This document shows, in pieces, positions 1 to 8,413 of a stretch of DNA of 33,661 bases. Below the pieces are notes generated by a model. That model did no database searches and was not told where the DNA came from. It saw only the letters and a list, made by a program, of their open reading frames with translations. The position numbers and the translations under genes were made by a program. The stretch lies in the NCBI GenBank assembly GCA_030628905.1, contig DAOVQB010000025.1, positions 1 through 33,661 of the forward strand, given 5' to 3'. The number at the start of each line of letters is the position of its first letter. Positions within the stretch are counted from its first letter, which is position 1. The DNA is from DAOVQB01 sp023128935 (lineage in GTDB: Bacteria > Eisenbacteria > RBG-16-71-46 > CAIMUX01 > WJJG01).

Positions 1-1
1 A

Positions 2-271
2 ACGCCGGAGGTCCCCGAACCTAAGGCCGAGGAGACAGAAGCCGCAACGCCGGAGGTCCCCGAACCTAAGGCCGAGGAGACAGAACCCGCAACGCCGGAG
101 ATCCCCGAACCCAAGGCCGAGGAGACGGAAGCCGCAACGCCGGAGGTCCCCGAACCTAAGGCCGAGGAGACAGAACCCGCAACGCCTGAGGTCCCCGAAC
201 CTAAGGCCGAGGAGACGGAAGCCGCAACGCCGGAGGTCCCCGAACCCAAGGCTGAGGAGGCCCAAGCTGAA
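2..271 (+). repeat. In-frame 45-bp tandem repeat, six units
   Basis: Six consecutive 45-bp units (starting at 2, 47, 92, 137, 182 and 227) encode the 15-residue unit TPEVPEPKAEETEAA. The penultimate residue alternates Ala/Pro in units 1-5, so there is also a 90-bp higher-order period. The last unit is degenerate. The array starts at or before the window edge, so the true copy number is unknown. The near-identical DNA indicates recent expansion and likely length variation. Confidence 0.95.
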
Positions 272-1327
272 CCCCAACAGGAGGATTCTACGGCCGACGC
301 CGACATCAATGAGCAGGTTGATGCTTCTGCCGCGATCACTGAAGATGAACCTGGAACTGGCGAGAAAGAGGGAACACAGGAAAAGACAACTAAGCATGAG
401 GATGTCGAGCCTAGCGCTGGAAAGGAAGAAGCCGCCGATGATGAGTCCGGCAGGAAGCTGAAGCTGCCCAAGGTACGGTTACCGAAGCTCGCTCTTCCCA
501 AGGTGACATTGCTGGTGGGATTGACTCCCGGTCTGATGGCTTTCGTGCTCCTGACCTTGATGTCGGCCGGGATTGCAGCCCTGGTGACAATGAAAACGCT
601 CAGCCTCAGACAGAGCTTCGGGATAATCAGCAGGGCTGCCCAGGATCCAGCCAACCTCGCCTACTACGCTGAAGCCAATGCCAAGCTGCGTGCTGACAGG
701 GGCTATCGGCCTGGCAAGTTCGTTGTAATCTACGGATCAAATCTCGGTCATCATTGGAGGAATATACTCCGTGTACTGCATGATGATCATGTTGTAAATC
801 GGTGCATCTCCAATCAGAACATGACCCAGCTCATACTGCGGTTTGAGCAGGATGTCATGGGACTCGAACCGAAGGGTATGTTCTTCACTCCTCCCGTTGA
901 CTCTGAGATCAGCCCGCGGCAGCTCCTCGTTGAAACGCACCTACTCTGCGCAACCACGGAAGCTCTTGGGATCCAACCGCTTCTCGTCGCAGCGCCGCCC
1001 ATCCCTGAGGCCACCGAGTCACTTTCCGAAGAGAGCATCGAGAGAGCTATGACGATCAACCGCGGAGTTAGACAACTCGCCGCCGAGATGGATATTCCAC
1101 TCTTGGATCTTTTCACTCCGCTTGCTGGGGAGGATCAATTCCTGCTACCCGAATACTGTGGCCAAGATACTTGGCCAAACCCGCGCGGCTACCGCGTGAT
1201 GACGGAGGCCATGAAGGTGATGATCGATAGTCTCTTTGTTCCCTCGCCCTCCGACAGCGACATCTTTGCCCCCAGGAATGTCGCCGCGACAGCAAACGGA
1301 CCGACAAGGATGACAGATCGACCATAG
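2..1327 (+). CDS. Membrane-anchored protein with acidic repeats and degenerate SGNH-like domain (5' partial)
   Basis: The frame is open from the window edge to the TAG at 1325, so the start lies upstream; the GTG at 503 is internal. In order it encodes the Pro/Glu repeat, an acidic low-complexity stretch, a basic Lys-Leu-Pro segment (about 473-502), one hydrophobic helix (about residues 170-197 of the visible part) and a domain of about 200 residues. The basic flank suggests the repeat is cytoplasmic and the C-terminal domain extracytoplasmic. That domain resembles SGNH/GDSL hydrolases: a first beta-strand with YGSN supplying the nucleophile-like Ser, an Asn-rich SNQN stretch, and a C-terminal DTWPNPRGYRVM segment where family members have DxxHPN..GY. 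The catalytic His is therefore absent (Trp), so it may bind a carbohydrate or acyl group rather than hydrolyse it. The function is unknown and the family assignment is an inference. Confidence 0.72.
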   Translation, partial: TPEVPEPKAEETEAATPEVPEPKAEETEPATPEIPEPKAEETEAATPEVPEPKAEETEPATPEVPEPKAEETEAATPEVPEPKAEEAQAEPQQEDSTADADINEQVDASAAITEDEPGTGEKEGTQEKTTKHEDVEPSAGKEEAADDESGRKLKLPKVRLPKLALPKVTLLVGLTPGLMAFVLLTLMSAGIAALVTMKTLSLRQSFGIISRAAQDPANLAYYAEANAKLRADRGYRPGKFVVIYGSNLGHHWRNILRVLHDDHVVNRCISNQNMTQLILRFEQDVMGLEPKGMFFTPPVDSEISPRQLLVETHLLCATTEALGIQPLLVAAPPIPEATESLSEESIERAMTINRGVRQLAAEMDIPLLDLFTPLAGEDQFLLPEYCGQDTWPNPRGYRVMTEAMKVMIDSLFVPSPSDSDIFAPRNVAATANGPTRMTDRP

Positions 1328-1399
1328 TCATTATCTCACTGAGACCCGTTGGAGCATCAGTCCATCTGGATTTGATCAGATGACTCTGATACGCTTCGA

Positions 1400-1471
1400 C
1401 ACCGTGGCAGCCGTCTGCGGCCATGTGTTGCGCGCAGCGGCACCGTGGCCAGCCGCATGCGGCCATGTGTT
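1400..1471. repeat. Imperfect 41-bp direct repeat, two copies
   Basis: A GC-rich segment starting caccgtggcagccg at 1400 recurs at 1441 with a few changes, and both copies end in gcggccatgtgtt. It lies in the 186-bp gap between the SGNH-like gene and the phosphogluconolactonase gene. No function is evident; it belongs to the set of short intergenic tandem repeats in this window. Confidence 0.8.
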
Positions 1472-1513
1472 ACCCACTGTGACTCCCTGTCAGGAGCATG
1501 ACGGCATTGAATC

Positions 1514-2278
1514 ATGTCTCACAAACCTGAAGTCAGAACAGAGCGCAGTCCCGCTCAGCTGGCCCGAGCGGCAGCGGATGTTTTCTCCGCTGTGGCGAGA
1601 GATTCCGTGATTCTCAGAGGGAGTTTCACAGCTGCCATTTCCGGGGGGGTCACGCCGAGAGCGTTACACAGAATGCTAGCGGAGGAACCCTTCCTCTTCA
1701 GGATCCCATGGGATCGGACACACATCTTCTGGGTCGACGAACGTTGTGTTCCTCAGAGCGATCCAGCCAGCAACTACGGTGCGGCCAGAGAGGATTTCCT
1801 CAACAGAATTCCCATTCCCATAGAGCAGATCCATCCAATGCCCGGGAATATCCCCCCTGAGGACGGGGCAATGAAGTATCAGAAGGAACTCATGGATTGC
1901 CTTGATCCACCAGCGGGTGAACTTCCGGTCCTAGATCTCGTCCTCCTTGGCCTGGGAAAGGACGGTCATTCCGCCTCACTGTTCCCCGGGCAAGAGAGCT
2001 TGGATGAGAAGGAAAGGTTGGTGCTGGCTGTTAAGAGCGGGAATCCAAACGTCAATCGCCTGACGATGACGCTGCCAGTTCTCAACAATGCCAGACGGAT
2101 CGTCTTCATGGTCGCCGGGAGAGAAAAGGCATCTGTTGTGAGGTCGGTGCTCGAAGACCGCCAAGCTGATTTGCCTGCCCAGAGGATTCAACCAATCCAC
2201 GGGAAACCGACGTGGCTCTTGGACTGCGAAGCAGCATCCGGCCGTCGCCGAATCAATCCATCAACTACGGATGCATGA
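1514..2278 (+). CDS. pgl: 6-phosphogluconolactonase
   Basis: This enzyme hydrolyses 6-phosphogluconolactone to 6-phosphogluconate, the second step of the oxidative pentose phosphate pathway, in the cytoplasm. The 254-residue protein has the family's normal length and hallmarks: the phosphate-loop SGGVTP (43-48), WVDERCVP with DPASNYG (73-89), and GLGKDGHSASLFPG (146-159) containing the active-site His at about 152. ATG 1514 is the first start in frame, because a TGA lies two codons upstream. The best Shine-Dalgarno (aggag, 1492-1496) is 17 nt away and better placed for an ATG at 1498, which opens a 10-codon out-of-frame ORF, so initiation may be weak. No zwf or gnd is adjacent. The gene ends 4 bp from the convergent peptidase gene and no terminator hairpin is visible between them. 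Confidence 0.95.
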   Translation: MSHKPEVRTERSPAQLARAAADVFSAVARDSVILRGSFTAAISGGVTPRALHRMLAEEPFLFRIPWDRTHIFWVDERCVPQSDPASNYGAAREDFLNRIPIPIEQIHPMPGNIPPEDGAMKYQKELMDCLDPPAGELPVLDLVLLGLGKDGHSASLFPGQESLDEKERLVLAVKSGNPNVNRLTMTLPVLNNARRIVFMVAGREKASVVRSVLEDRQADLPAQRIQPIHGKPTWLLDCEAASGRRRINPSTTDA

Positions 2279-2282
2279 GACA

Positions 2283-4328
2283 CTATTTCAGTATCGCAAT
2301 GCGTAGGACATGGTCTTCACTCCCCGCGGTCATGCGGCAGAAGTAAATCCCAGACGGCACGAGCCTATCCTGCCTGTCCCTTCCGTCCCAGATGACGCCA
2401 CCCGGGCCGGCCGCCACCGTTCTGTCAACGAGCGACCTCACCCGCTGTCCTGCAGCGTCGATGATCTCCATGCGGACGTGCTGCCCTATGGGCACCGAGT
2501 AGCGAATCCTCGTCACCTGGCTGTTGGGATTTGACAAGCTTGGCTCCGCCCAGAGGAGTATTGAGGTAGCAGTTTCTTCCGCGACTCCTGAGTAAGGCAC
2601 CTCGTAAGCCGCATTGAGGATCCAGTTGTCCGAGTCTAGCTCAATGCCGATCGGTTCCGCTCCAATTTCGATCTCGAACAACTCATGGATCTCGTCAACC
2701 CATAGGGTGACAAGCGTGTCACCGCTGACGGTCGTGATCTCGACATCTACGGGCATAGTAAAAACCGGGCCGTTGGTCTGCACCTGGTCGATCATAAGGC
2801 ATACGTAATGGCGATCCTCTCCTGCAGATCCGATCCACGCATACTCATATACAGGCCAACCCACGTCGTAGATCCATTCCTCAAAGAACCAATCCAGGTC
2901 TTGTCCGCTCACCGATTCAACCGCTTGCTTGAATTCCGGTGTGACCGCATTCCCGTACTCGTGAGCCTGCCGGTAGGTCACCAGCGAGGAGAAGAAGTCC
3001 TCGTCCCCAACCACATGGCGAAGCATGTGAAGCACGGTTGCCCCCTTTTCGTAGACCGTCGTACCCCAAAGGTACTCGGGGTCGTAAATAGGGAAGTTCT
3101 CTGAGCTGGCAAAGACCGGGTTCATGATGCTCGTCTGGATATAGTTGTGGTACGCACCCATCCCATAGGCATGTTCATGGAAGATCGCTTCCGAATAGGT
3201 GGCAAACCCCTCACTTAGCCAGATGTCACGCCAATCGTTTACAGAAACGCAATCCCCCCACCACTGGTGTGCCAGTTCGTGTGCCAGCAACCAGTCGTAG
3301 ACATTGTGGGCCCCAATCAGAGCCCCAAGATGCGTCACGCACGTCTGATGTTCCATGTCTCCTTTGGTGGCTGCTACGTATCCAAACTTGGAGAAAGGAT
3401 AGGGACCATAGCGCTCCACGAACCCATCCATCATTATGTGAACATTCTGGAAGTGAACCACGGCGCTCTGAGCTTGGTATGGATACACCCAATAGTGAAT
3501 CCAGTCATAGGTTGGATCAACGAGCTCTGTGTATTCCCGCGCTGCTACCGACATCACGTGCGGCGCAATCTGGTGTGTCTCGGACCAAACGTAGGTGACG
3601 GTATTCTCCGGCGGATGGCTTACCAATTCAACAAGCACCCCGTTGCACACCGCCACCCTGTCGTCGGGAATGGTAATGTGGTACTCGGCCGTGGCCTTGT
3701 CACAGGGCCAGTCCCAGCAGGGAAACCAGTACTTCCCCATGGACGGTGGATCCACCCACAACCCTACCCCCATCTGAAATGCCATCTTTGGGTTGCCCGC
3801 GAAGTAGAACCCCCCGAACCCTGATGGGCCTTCATTGCCGGGATGACCATGATAGACCACCTCGACTTCGAACGAATCACCTACAGCATAGGTTTGTCCC
3901 AGATGGATTGTGAGCACCGGGTCTATATAATCGTAGGTCAATGGGGTCCCATTCAAGAAAACGGCATCCACGGTAAGAACTGTGAAATCTAAATCGATTT
4001 CGGACAGATTCTCTGTTTCCGACACAGAGAGGATCTTCGTATCGCCGTATATGAATTCGATGTCGAAATCGATATCAATCGTGATGTTATAATGCAGAAC
4101 ATCAAAGGAATGCGGGCAGTTGTCAATACGCCGTCCCTGCGTCATCCGGCTATACTTGACAGAGTCGATGGCCTTCATCCACTCCCTCGAACCCGGCTCA
4201 AACTGCGCAGGATCCACCAATCTGTCTCGTGCGGCTCGCCCAAACTCAGAGGCCTCTTCTGCCCAGGTAGGCCCCGCAAGGCTCAGGAGCACTGCTAAAA
4301 CGAGAAACCCCAACCCGCGTTTCATCAT
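2283..4328 (-). CDS. Secreted M1-family zinc aminopeptidase with C-terminal FlgD-like sorting module
   Basis: This is a gluzincin metallopeptidase predicted to remove N-terminal residues from peptides outside the cytoplasm. Residues 1-23 form a signal peptide ending TWA. The zinc site is HELAH (350-354) with the third ligand Glu373 in LSEGFATY, the exact HExxH-x18-E spacing of M1. The exopeptidase GAMEN motif is present as GDMEH (323-327), and YEKGA supplies the catalytic Tyr at about 426. The last 80 or so residues (NPNSQVTRIRY ... SGIYFCRM) form the FlgD/type-A-sorting-like Ig module used for cell-surface display or secretion in FCB-like bacteria. It lacks the long helical C-terminal domain of aminopeptidase N, so it belongs to the shorter leukotriene-hydrolase-like group. 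The gene begins ATGATG (4328 or 4325); the agggggg upstream fits the second ATG slightly better. Confidence 0.93.
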   Translation of the reverse strand: MMKRGLGFLVLAVLLSLAGPTWAEEASEFGRAARDRLVDPAQFEPGSREWMKAIDSVKYSRMTQGRRIDNCPHSFDVLHYNITIDIDFDIEFIYGDTKILSVSETENLSEIDLDFTVLTVDAVFLNGTPLTYDYIDPVLTIHLGQTYAVGDSFEVEVVYHGHPGNEGPSGFGGFYFAGNPKMAFQMGVGLWVDPPSMGKYWFPCWDWPCDKATAEYHITIPDDRVAVCNGVLVELVSHPPENTVTYVWSETHQIAPHVMSVAAREYTELVDPTYDWIHYWVYPYQAQSAVVHFQNVHIMMDGFVERYGPYPFSKFGYVAATKGDMEHQTCVTHLGALIGAHNVYDWLLAHELAHQWWGDCVSVNDWRDIWLSEGFATYSEAIFHEHAYGMGAYHNYIQTSIMNPVFASSENFPIYDPEYLWGTTVYEKGATVLHMLRHVVGDEDFFSSLVTYRQAHEYGNAVTPEFKQAVESVSGQDLDWFFEEWIYDVGWPVYEYAWIGSAGEDRHYVCLMIDQVQTNGPVFTMPVDVEITTVSGDTLVTLWVDEIHELFEIEIGAEPIGIELDSDNWILNAAYEVPYSGVAEETATSILLWAEPSLSNPNSQVTRIRYSVPIGQHVRMEIIDAAGQRVRSLVDRTVAAGPGGVIWDGRDRQDRLVPSGIYFCRMTAGSEDHVLRIAILK

Positions 4329-4339
4329 TTACCCCCCTA

Positions 4340-4474
4340 TTGCGCTCATTGATCTGTTCTCGCAGTGGCCCATACGCCTTGCCGTTGCGCTCAGCACCAT
4401 GTTCTCACAACGGCCCATACACCTCGCTGTTGCGCTCAGCGCCCTGTTCTCACAGTAGCCCTTTTGCCTCCCTG
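4340..4474. repeat. Imperfect 45-bp tandem repeat, three copies
   Basis: Three 45-bp units start at 4340, 4385 and 4430, each opening ttgcgctca and containing tgttctc(g/a)ca and ggccca. The array fills most of the gap between the beta-helix gene and the start of the peptidase gene, so it lies in the peptidase's 5' region. It shares its period, but no sequence, with the coding repeat at 2-271. A plus-strand frame crosses it by virtue of the 45-bp period but shows no sign of being a gene. Confidence 0.9.
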
Positions 4475-4490
4475 AATGTTGTTCGAGTGT

Positions 4491-6083
4491 CTAACGGACC
4501 AGGATGAGTCGTGTGGTCCTCGTCTCATCGTTTAGGGACAGTCTAGCGAAGTAGATACCCCCTTCCACCGGTCTTCTCGCGTCGTCGGCACCGTTCCAGG
4601 AAACCCGGTGGATACCCATCAGGTGCGGTGCATGCACCAGAGTGCGGACCAAGCGCCCGGCAGGATCGTAGACCGCCAGCGTAACGAATGACGAAACACT
4701 GGCAGCGGATATGGAATAGGCGATCTGTGTTGTGAGTCTGAATGGATTGGGGGCGCAGGATGTGAAATCAAGGGCGCTGCCCCTGTGCAATTCCTCAGCG
4801 GCGGCACCAGCGCCACATCCGACAGGATAGGCACCAATCAAATCGCATTCGTGATTGGGAGGGGAATATGCAGCGCACGGTGAATCTGCGTGAAGCGTGT
4901 AGGGGGCCTCAGGATTGCTGGAGCCGCAGAAGAGCGGCTCTCCCGAGATGTTGCCGTCAACTCCACTCTGGTTGGCAATGCATCCAACCCAATCCCCGCC
5001 AGCGTTGCCAAAGAGATCGCAACAGACTAGTGTCGGGCTGGCTTCCTCGATACAACCAACTGCTTCCCCTTGTGTGCTGAAGGCGATGATGGTGTTTCCG
5101 ATTGTGGGATAGGACTCGTAATAGCAGATGATGCCGCCGCCGGTGCCAGCTCCATTGCCAACGAGCGTACAGTTCATGATGGAAGGAGATGCACCGGAAC
5201 AGTATATTCCGCCTCCTCCATTATCACCAGCCGTGTTGTCCAGAAACAGGCACTCAGCAATTGTGGGCGATGGTTGCAGAATCCAGCCAAGTCCACCGCC
5301 ACCCATTGCCGAGTTGCCGGAGAACGTGCATTGGATGAACGTGGGGGCGGCAGATAGACCTCCCGCACCACCGCCGATGCAGAATGCCGTATTGTCAGAG
5401 AAGACGCATTCCGTCAAAGTGGGATTCGAATCAAGACAGTAGAGACCACCACCCGAGGCCGCTGAGTTGCCGGCGAATGTACAGCGCGTAAGCGTGGGCG
5501 CAGCGCTCTCACAGGCTAGTCCCCCTCCCGGGGCGATGCCCCATGTGGAGTTACCGAGGAACATGCAGTCAGTTAATGTGGGAGATGAGTTGTGGAGATA
5601 GACGCCGCCTCCCAAACCCCCTGTAGTTGTTGCATTCCCCGAAAAGACACAATTGATAAACGTAGGTGAAGAGTTGTCCCGGCAGCGGACCCCGCCGCCC
5701 GGAACGCCCCCTCAGCAGCCCGCCATCAGGCCGTTCATGATGGTGATCCCCTGCAGAACCGACTCCGCATCCTCTCCAGAGTGGAAGTCAAATCCGCGGT
5801 GCAAATCGGTCTCGCTCCCTTGGCAGTCGATGATGCACGCTGCGGGATTGCCGTTCTGTGAAAGTATAGTGATGGACTTACCGAGGAAATCGAGGTCTCG
5901 GTTCATCTCTCCGCGGAATATCCCGTCAGTGAGTTCGATGCTATCGCCATCAACTGCGATGTAAATGGCAACCTGGATCACGGGGAAGTCGCCACTGCCG
6001 TCCGGACTGACCACGTATGTGGCGGCTGAAGCCACAACTATCGGCAGTAGCACCAAGGCCGCCGTCAAGATGAAGCACCGCAT
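4491..6083 (-). pseudogene. Secreted right-handed beta-helix repeat protein interrupted by an in-frame TGA
   Basis: Read through, this is one 530-codon gene. It has a signal peptide (MRCFILTAALVLLPIVVASA), an N-terminal cap (TYVVSPDGSGDFPVIQVAI), about seven turns of a parallel beta-helix of the polymorphic-outer-membrane-protein type (pattern SPTLTxCxFxGNSAxxGGG, about 35 residues apart), and a C-terminal FlgD-like module (NPFRLTTQIAY ... GGIYFARLSLN). Codon 124 (5712-5714) is TGA. The frame continues intact on both sides without a shift, and the residues after it (GGVPGGGVRC) continue the repeat pattern. A single change from GGA would explain the stop. Start ATG 6083 has gggagggg about 5 nt upstream. 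Such proteins are usually cell-surface or secreted adhesins or carbohydrate-binding proteins; no specific role can be given. Nonsense mutation, sequencing error and recoding all remain possible. Confidence 0.85.
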
Positions 6084-6321
6084 TCTTCCCCTCCCTACAT
6101 TTCTCGGGTAGTCAGCGGCCGCATCCACAGGGCCGGCTTGTTTTTCAGCTCAGCCCGAGATCTTTCGGCTCCCTTCCGCATTGCTACCTGTATTCTACTA
6201 CATCCGGGCTGGACTCCGGAAGCCATGTTGAGGCCCAAGACCCATCATCAAGCACCGATAGCCAGCCCTGACGCGGCAATAATCCTCGGCGCAAACCGCT
6301 CTTGCTCGCGCGCTATGTACA

Positions 6322-8196
6322 TTACCGAAGCTTCGCGGTCCGCTCGAAGTCAGGTTTGATTTCCTGCAGGATACGTCGGGCTGTCTCGCCACGATTGAAG
6401 GGCGCACTGATCTGCAATCCCGCCACTTTGGGCAGTACCTGTCGAGACATCTCTAGAGCGATCTCGAGTCCGGTCTCCCGCTCAGCCTCGGCATTGCCCG
6501 CCACCGCGCGCATCCGTTCCATGATGGACGGTGGGATCGAGACGCCTGGCACTTCATTGTTGAGGAACTCCGCATTGCGGAGCGATTGGAGTGGCCAGAT
6601 GCCAGCCAGGATGGGAATGCTGAAGTCCCTGATCGCATGCAGGAAACCATCCAAGGCTTCCAGGTCGAACACAGGCTGAGTCACGCCGTACTCGGCCCCT
6701 GCGTCCACCTTCCAATAGAACCGCTCCACTTCACGCTCAAGGGACACCGCCGTAGGGTTGCCACCAACCCCGATCAAGAAGGCCGTTGGCTTGCCGATGC
6801 TGCGCCCCCCTACATCGTAGCCCCGATTGAGCCGGTAGACCAAATTGGTCAGACCGATGGCATCCACGTCGAATACCGGCGTTGCCTCGGGATAGTCGCC
6901 CTTGATCGGGGGGTCACCGGTGATCAGAAGCAGGTTGCGCACTCCAAGGGCATAGGCACCCAGGAGATCAGCCTGCATGCCAAGCAGGTTCCGATCGCGG
7001 CAGACGTAATGCAGTACGGCCTCGATGGCTTCGGTTTCCTCTTGGATGCGCACTGCCATCGCCAGGGGACTGAGGCGCGCCGTTGCACGCGGGCCGTCAG
7101 GTATATTAACTGTGTCGAACCCCGCCTCTTCCATCTCCTTCGTCAGGGCAATAATCTTCCTGAGTCCCCAGCCGCGCGGGGGCAGGAGTTCGACACTGGC
7201 AACCTTGTCTCCGGCAGCAAGTTTCCTGCCCAACTTGGACTTCTCCTCCAACGGCTTGGCTGGTACAGCGGGATCCTTCTGCGTGGGGGATTTGGCACTG
7301 GCACTCATTCTGACCATAGGTCGAACAGACCGCAAAGCGCGGCTCAGGGCCCGGATGTGCTCCGGCGTCGTACCGCAGCAGCCACCCACGATCCGGGCTC
7401 CGGCCTCTACAAATCGTTTACCATATCGAGCGAAGTACTCGGGGCTGGAAAGATAGAAATAGCGCTCGTCCAATTGCTTTGGAAAGCCGGCGTTGGGCTG
7501 GACAGAAATGGGTTTGTCTGTAATGGCGACTAGTTTCTCGAGCGCTGCGAGCATGAGTTCAGGTCCCACGGTGCAGTTGAGACCTACAGCATCCGGGCCA
7601 CATTGCTCGACCCAGGACAGTGCTTCTTCAATCGGTGTCCCATAGAGCGTGCGGCCCTGCGGGTCGGGAGTCATTTGGGCCACAATAAAAATGGCGCCCG
7701 CCGCGGCGCGCACGCCCATGATAGCTTGGGTCAGCTCCTCAGGATTGGCAAAGGTCTCCAAGACAAAGAGATCTACCCCTCCGTCCAGCAAGGCCTTCGC
7801 TTGCTGCTCAAAGGCCGCTTGCGCCTCTTCACGGGAAGTCTGTCCCCAGGGCTCGATCTTCACGCCCAGCGGCCCGATTGAACCGGCCACCAATGCCTCT
7901 CCATGCGCGATCTCCTGGGCAAGTTCGGCGCCACGGCGATTGATATCCTCGAGCTTGTCGGCCAGATGATAGGAAGCCAGCTTGTACACATTGGCTCCGA
8001 AGGTGTTCGTCTGCAGAACCTGCGCGCCGGCTCTGAGATACTCCCGATGCACCTGCTGCACCTGCTCGGGATCCTCGAGGTTGAGGGCATCGAAACAACG
8101 GCCCAAGTGGACACCACGCTCGTAGAGACAGGTGCCCATGGCTCCATCGAACAAGAGCACCTCCGTACTCAATCGCTTGGTGAGGGCGCTCGGCAA
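6322..8196 (-). CDS. Bifunctional homocysteine S-methyltransferase / 5,10-methylenetetrahydrofolate reductase
   Basis: This is a YitJ-type fusion. Residues 1 to about 300 form the zinc-dependent homocysteine methyltransferase barrel: LLFDGAMGT at the start, Cys208 in GLNCTVG and the Cys273-Cys274 pair in GGCCGTTPEH as zinc ligands. From about 324 to the end is the MetF-type FAD barrel (SVELLPPRGWG, NIPDGPRATARL, LLITGDPPIKGDYPEATPVFD, GVTQPVFD), which makes 5-methyl-THF. I choose TTG at 8196 as start because ggagg (8205-8209) lies 8 nt upstream and the 624-residue product matches the family length. The ATG at 8358 would add 54 residues encoded by a 27-bp tandem repeat (RRHGDTRPV units), which looks non-coding. 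It probably shares a transcript with the upstream MetH-type activation gene. Confidence 0.93.
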   Translation of the reverse strand: MPSALTKRLSTEVLLFDGAMGTCLYERGVHLGRCFDALNLEDPEQVQQVHREYLRAGAQVLQTNTFGANVYKLASYHLADKLEDINRRGAELAQEIAHGEALVAGSIGPLGVKIEPWGQTSREEAQAAFEQQAKALLDGGVDLFVLETFANPEELTQAIMGVRAAAGAIFIVAQMTPDPQGRTLYGTPIEEALSWVEQCGPDAVGLNCTVGPELMLAALEKLVAITDKPISVQPNAGFPKQLDERYFYLSSPEYFARYGKRFVEAGARIVGGCCGTTPEHIRALSRALRSVRPMVRMSASAKSPTQKDPAVPAKPLEEKSKLGRKLAAGDKVASVELLPPRGWGLRKIIALTKEMEEAGFDTVNIPDGPRATARLSPLAMAVRIQEETEAIEAVLHYVCRDRNLLGMQADLLGAYALGVRNLLLITGDPPIKGDYPEATPVFDVDAIGLTNLVYRLNRGYDVGGRSIGKPTAFLIGVGGNPTAVSLEREVERFYWKVDAGAEYGVTQPVFDLEALDGFLHAIRDFSIPILAGIWPLQSLRNAEFLNNEVPGVSIPPSIMERMRAVAGNAEAERETGLEIALEMSRQVLPKVAGLQISAPFNRGETARRILQEIKPDFERTAKLR

Positions 8197-8237
8197 TCCT
8201 AGATCCTCCAGCTTATCCCGCCTGCGGATTGATCCTA

Positions 8238-8318
8238 TGTCCCCATGCCTTCGGACTGGCCTCGTGTCCCCATGCCTTCGGACTGGCCTCGTGTCCCCAT
8301 ACCTTCGGATAGGGGCAT
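8238..8318. repeat. 27-bp tandem repeat, three copies, upstream of the methyltransferase/MetF gene
   Basis: Units begin at 8238, 8265 and 8292 (tgtccccatgccttcgg...). Copies 1 and 2 are near identical and the third is diverged. Because the period is a multiple of three, a frame can run through it and artificially extend the following gene on the minus strand with RRHGDTRPV repeats. The start at TTG 8196 leaves the array in the 5' untranslated region. Confidence 0.9.
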
Positions 8319-8413
8319 GGAACAGTGCATCTTCCCTCTCGGCGCAAGGGCCATCCATCCATAGACCAAATCCACAGCGTCGCGGCCCAGTTATGGATCT
8401 TCCCGGGGCGGAC

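Noticed and set aside
4120..4458. Plus-strand frame with a 15-residue repeat (FSQWPIRLAVAL)
   Set aside because: It is the 45-bp intergenic tandem repeat read in an open frame, and it overlaps the start of the M1 peptidase gene on the other strand.
6586..7533. Plus-strand open frame of 315 codons antisense to the methyltransferase/MetF gene
   Set aside because: It mirrors a strongly conserved enzyme gene, has no recognisable domain and no Shine-Dalgarno support.
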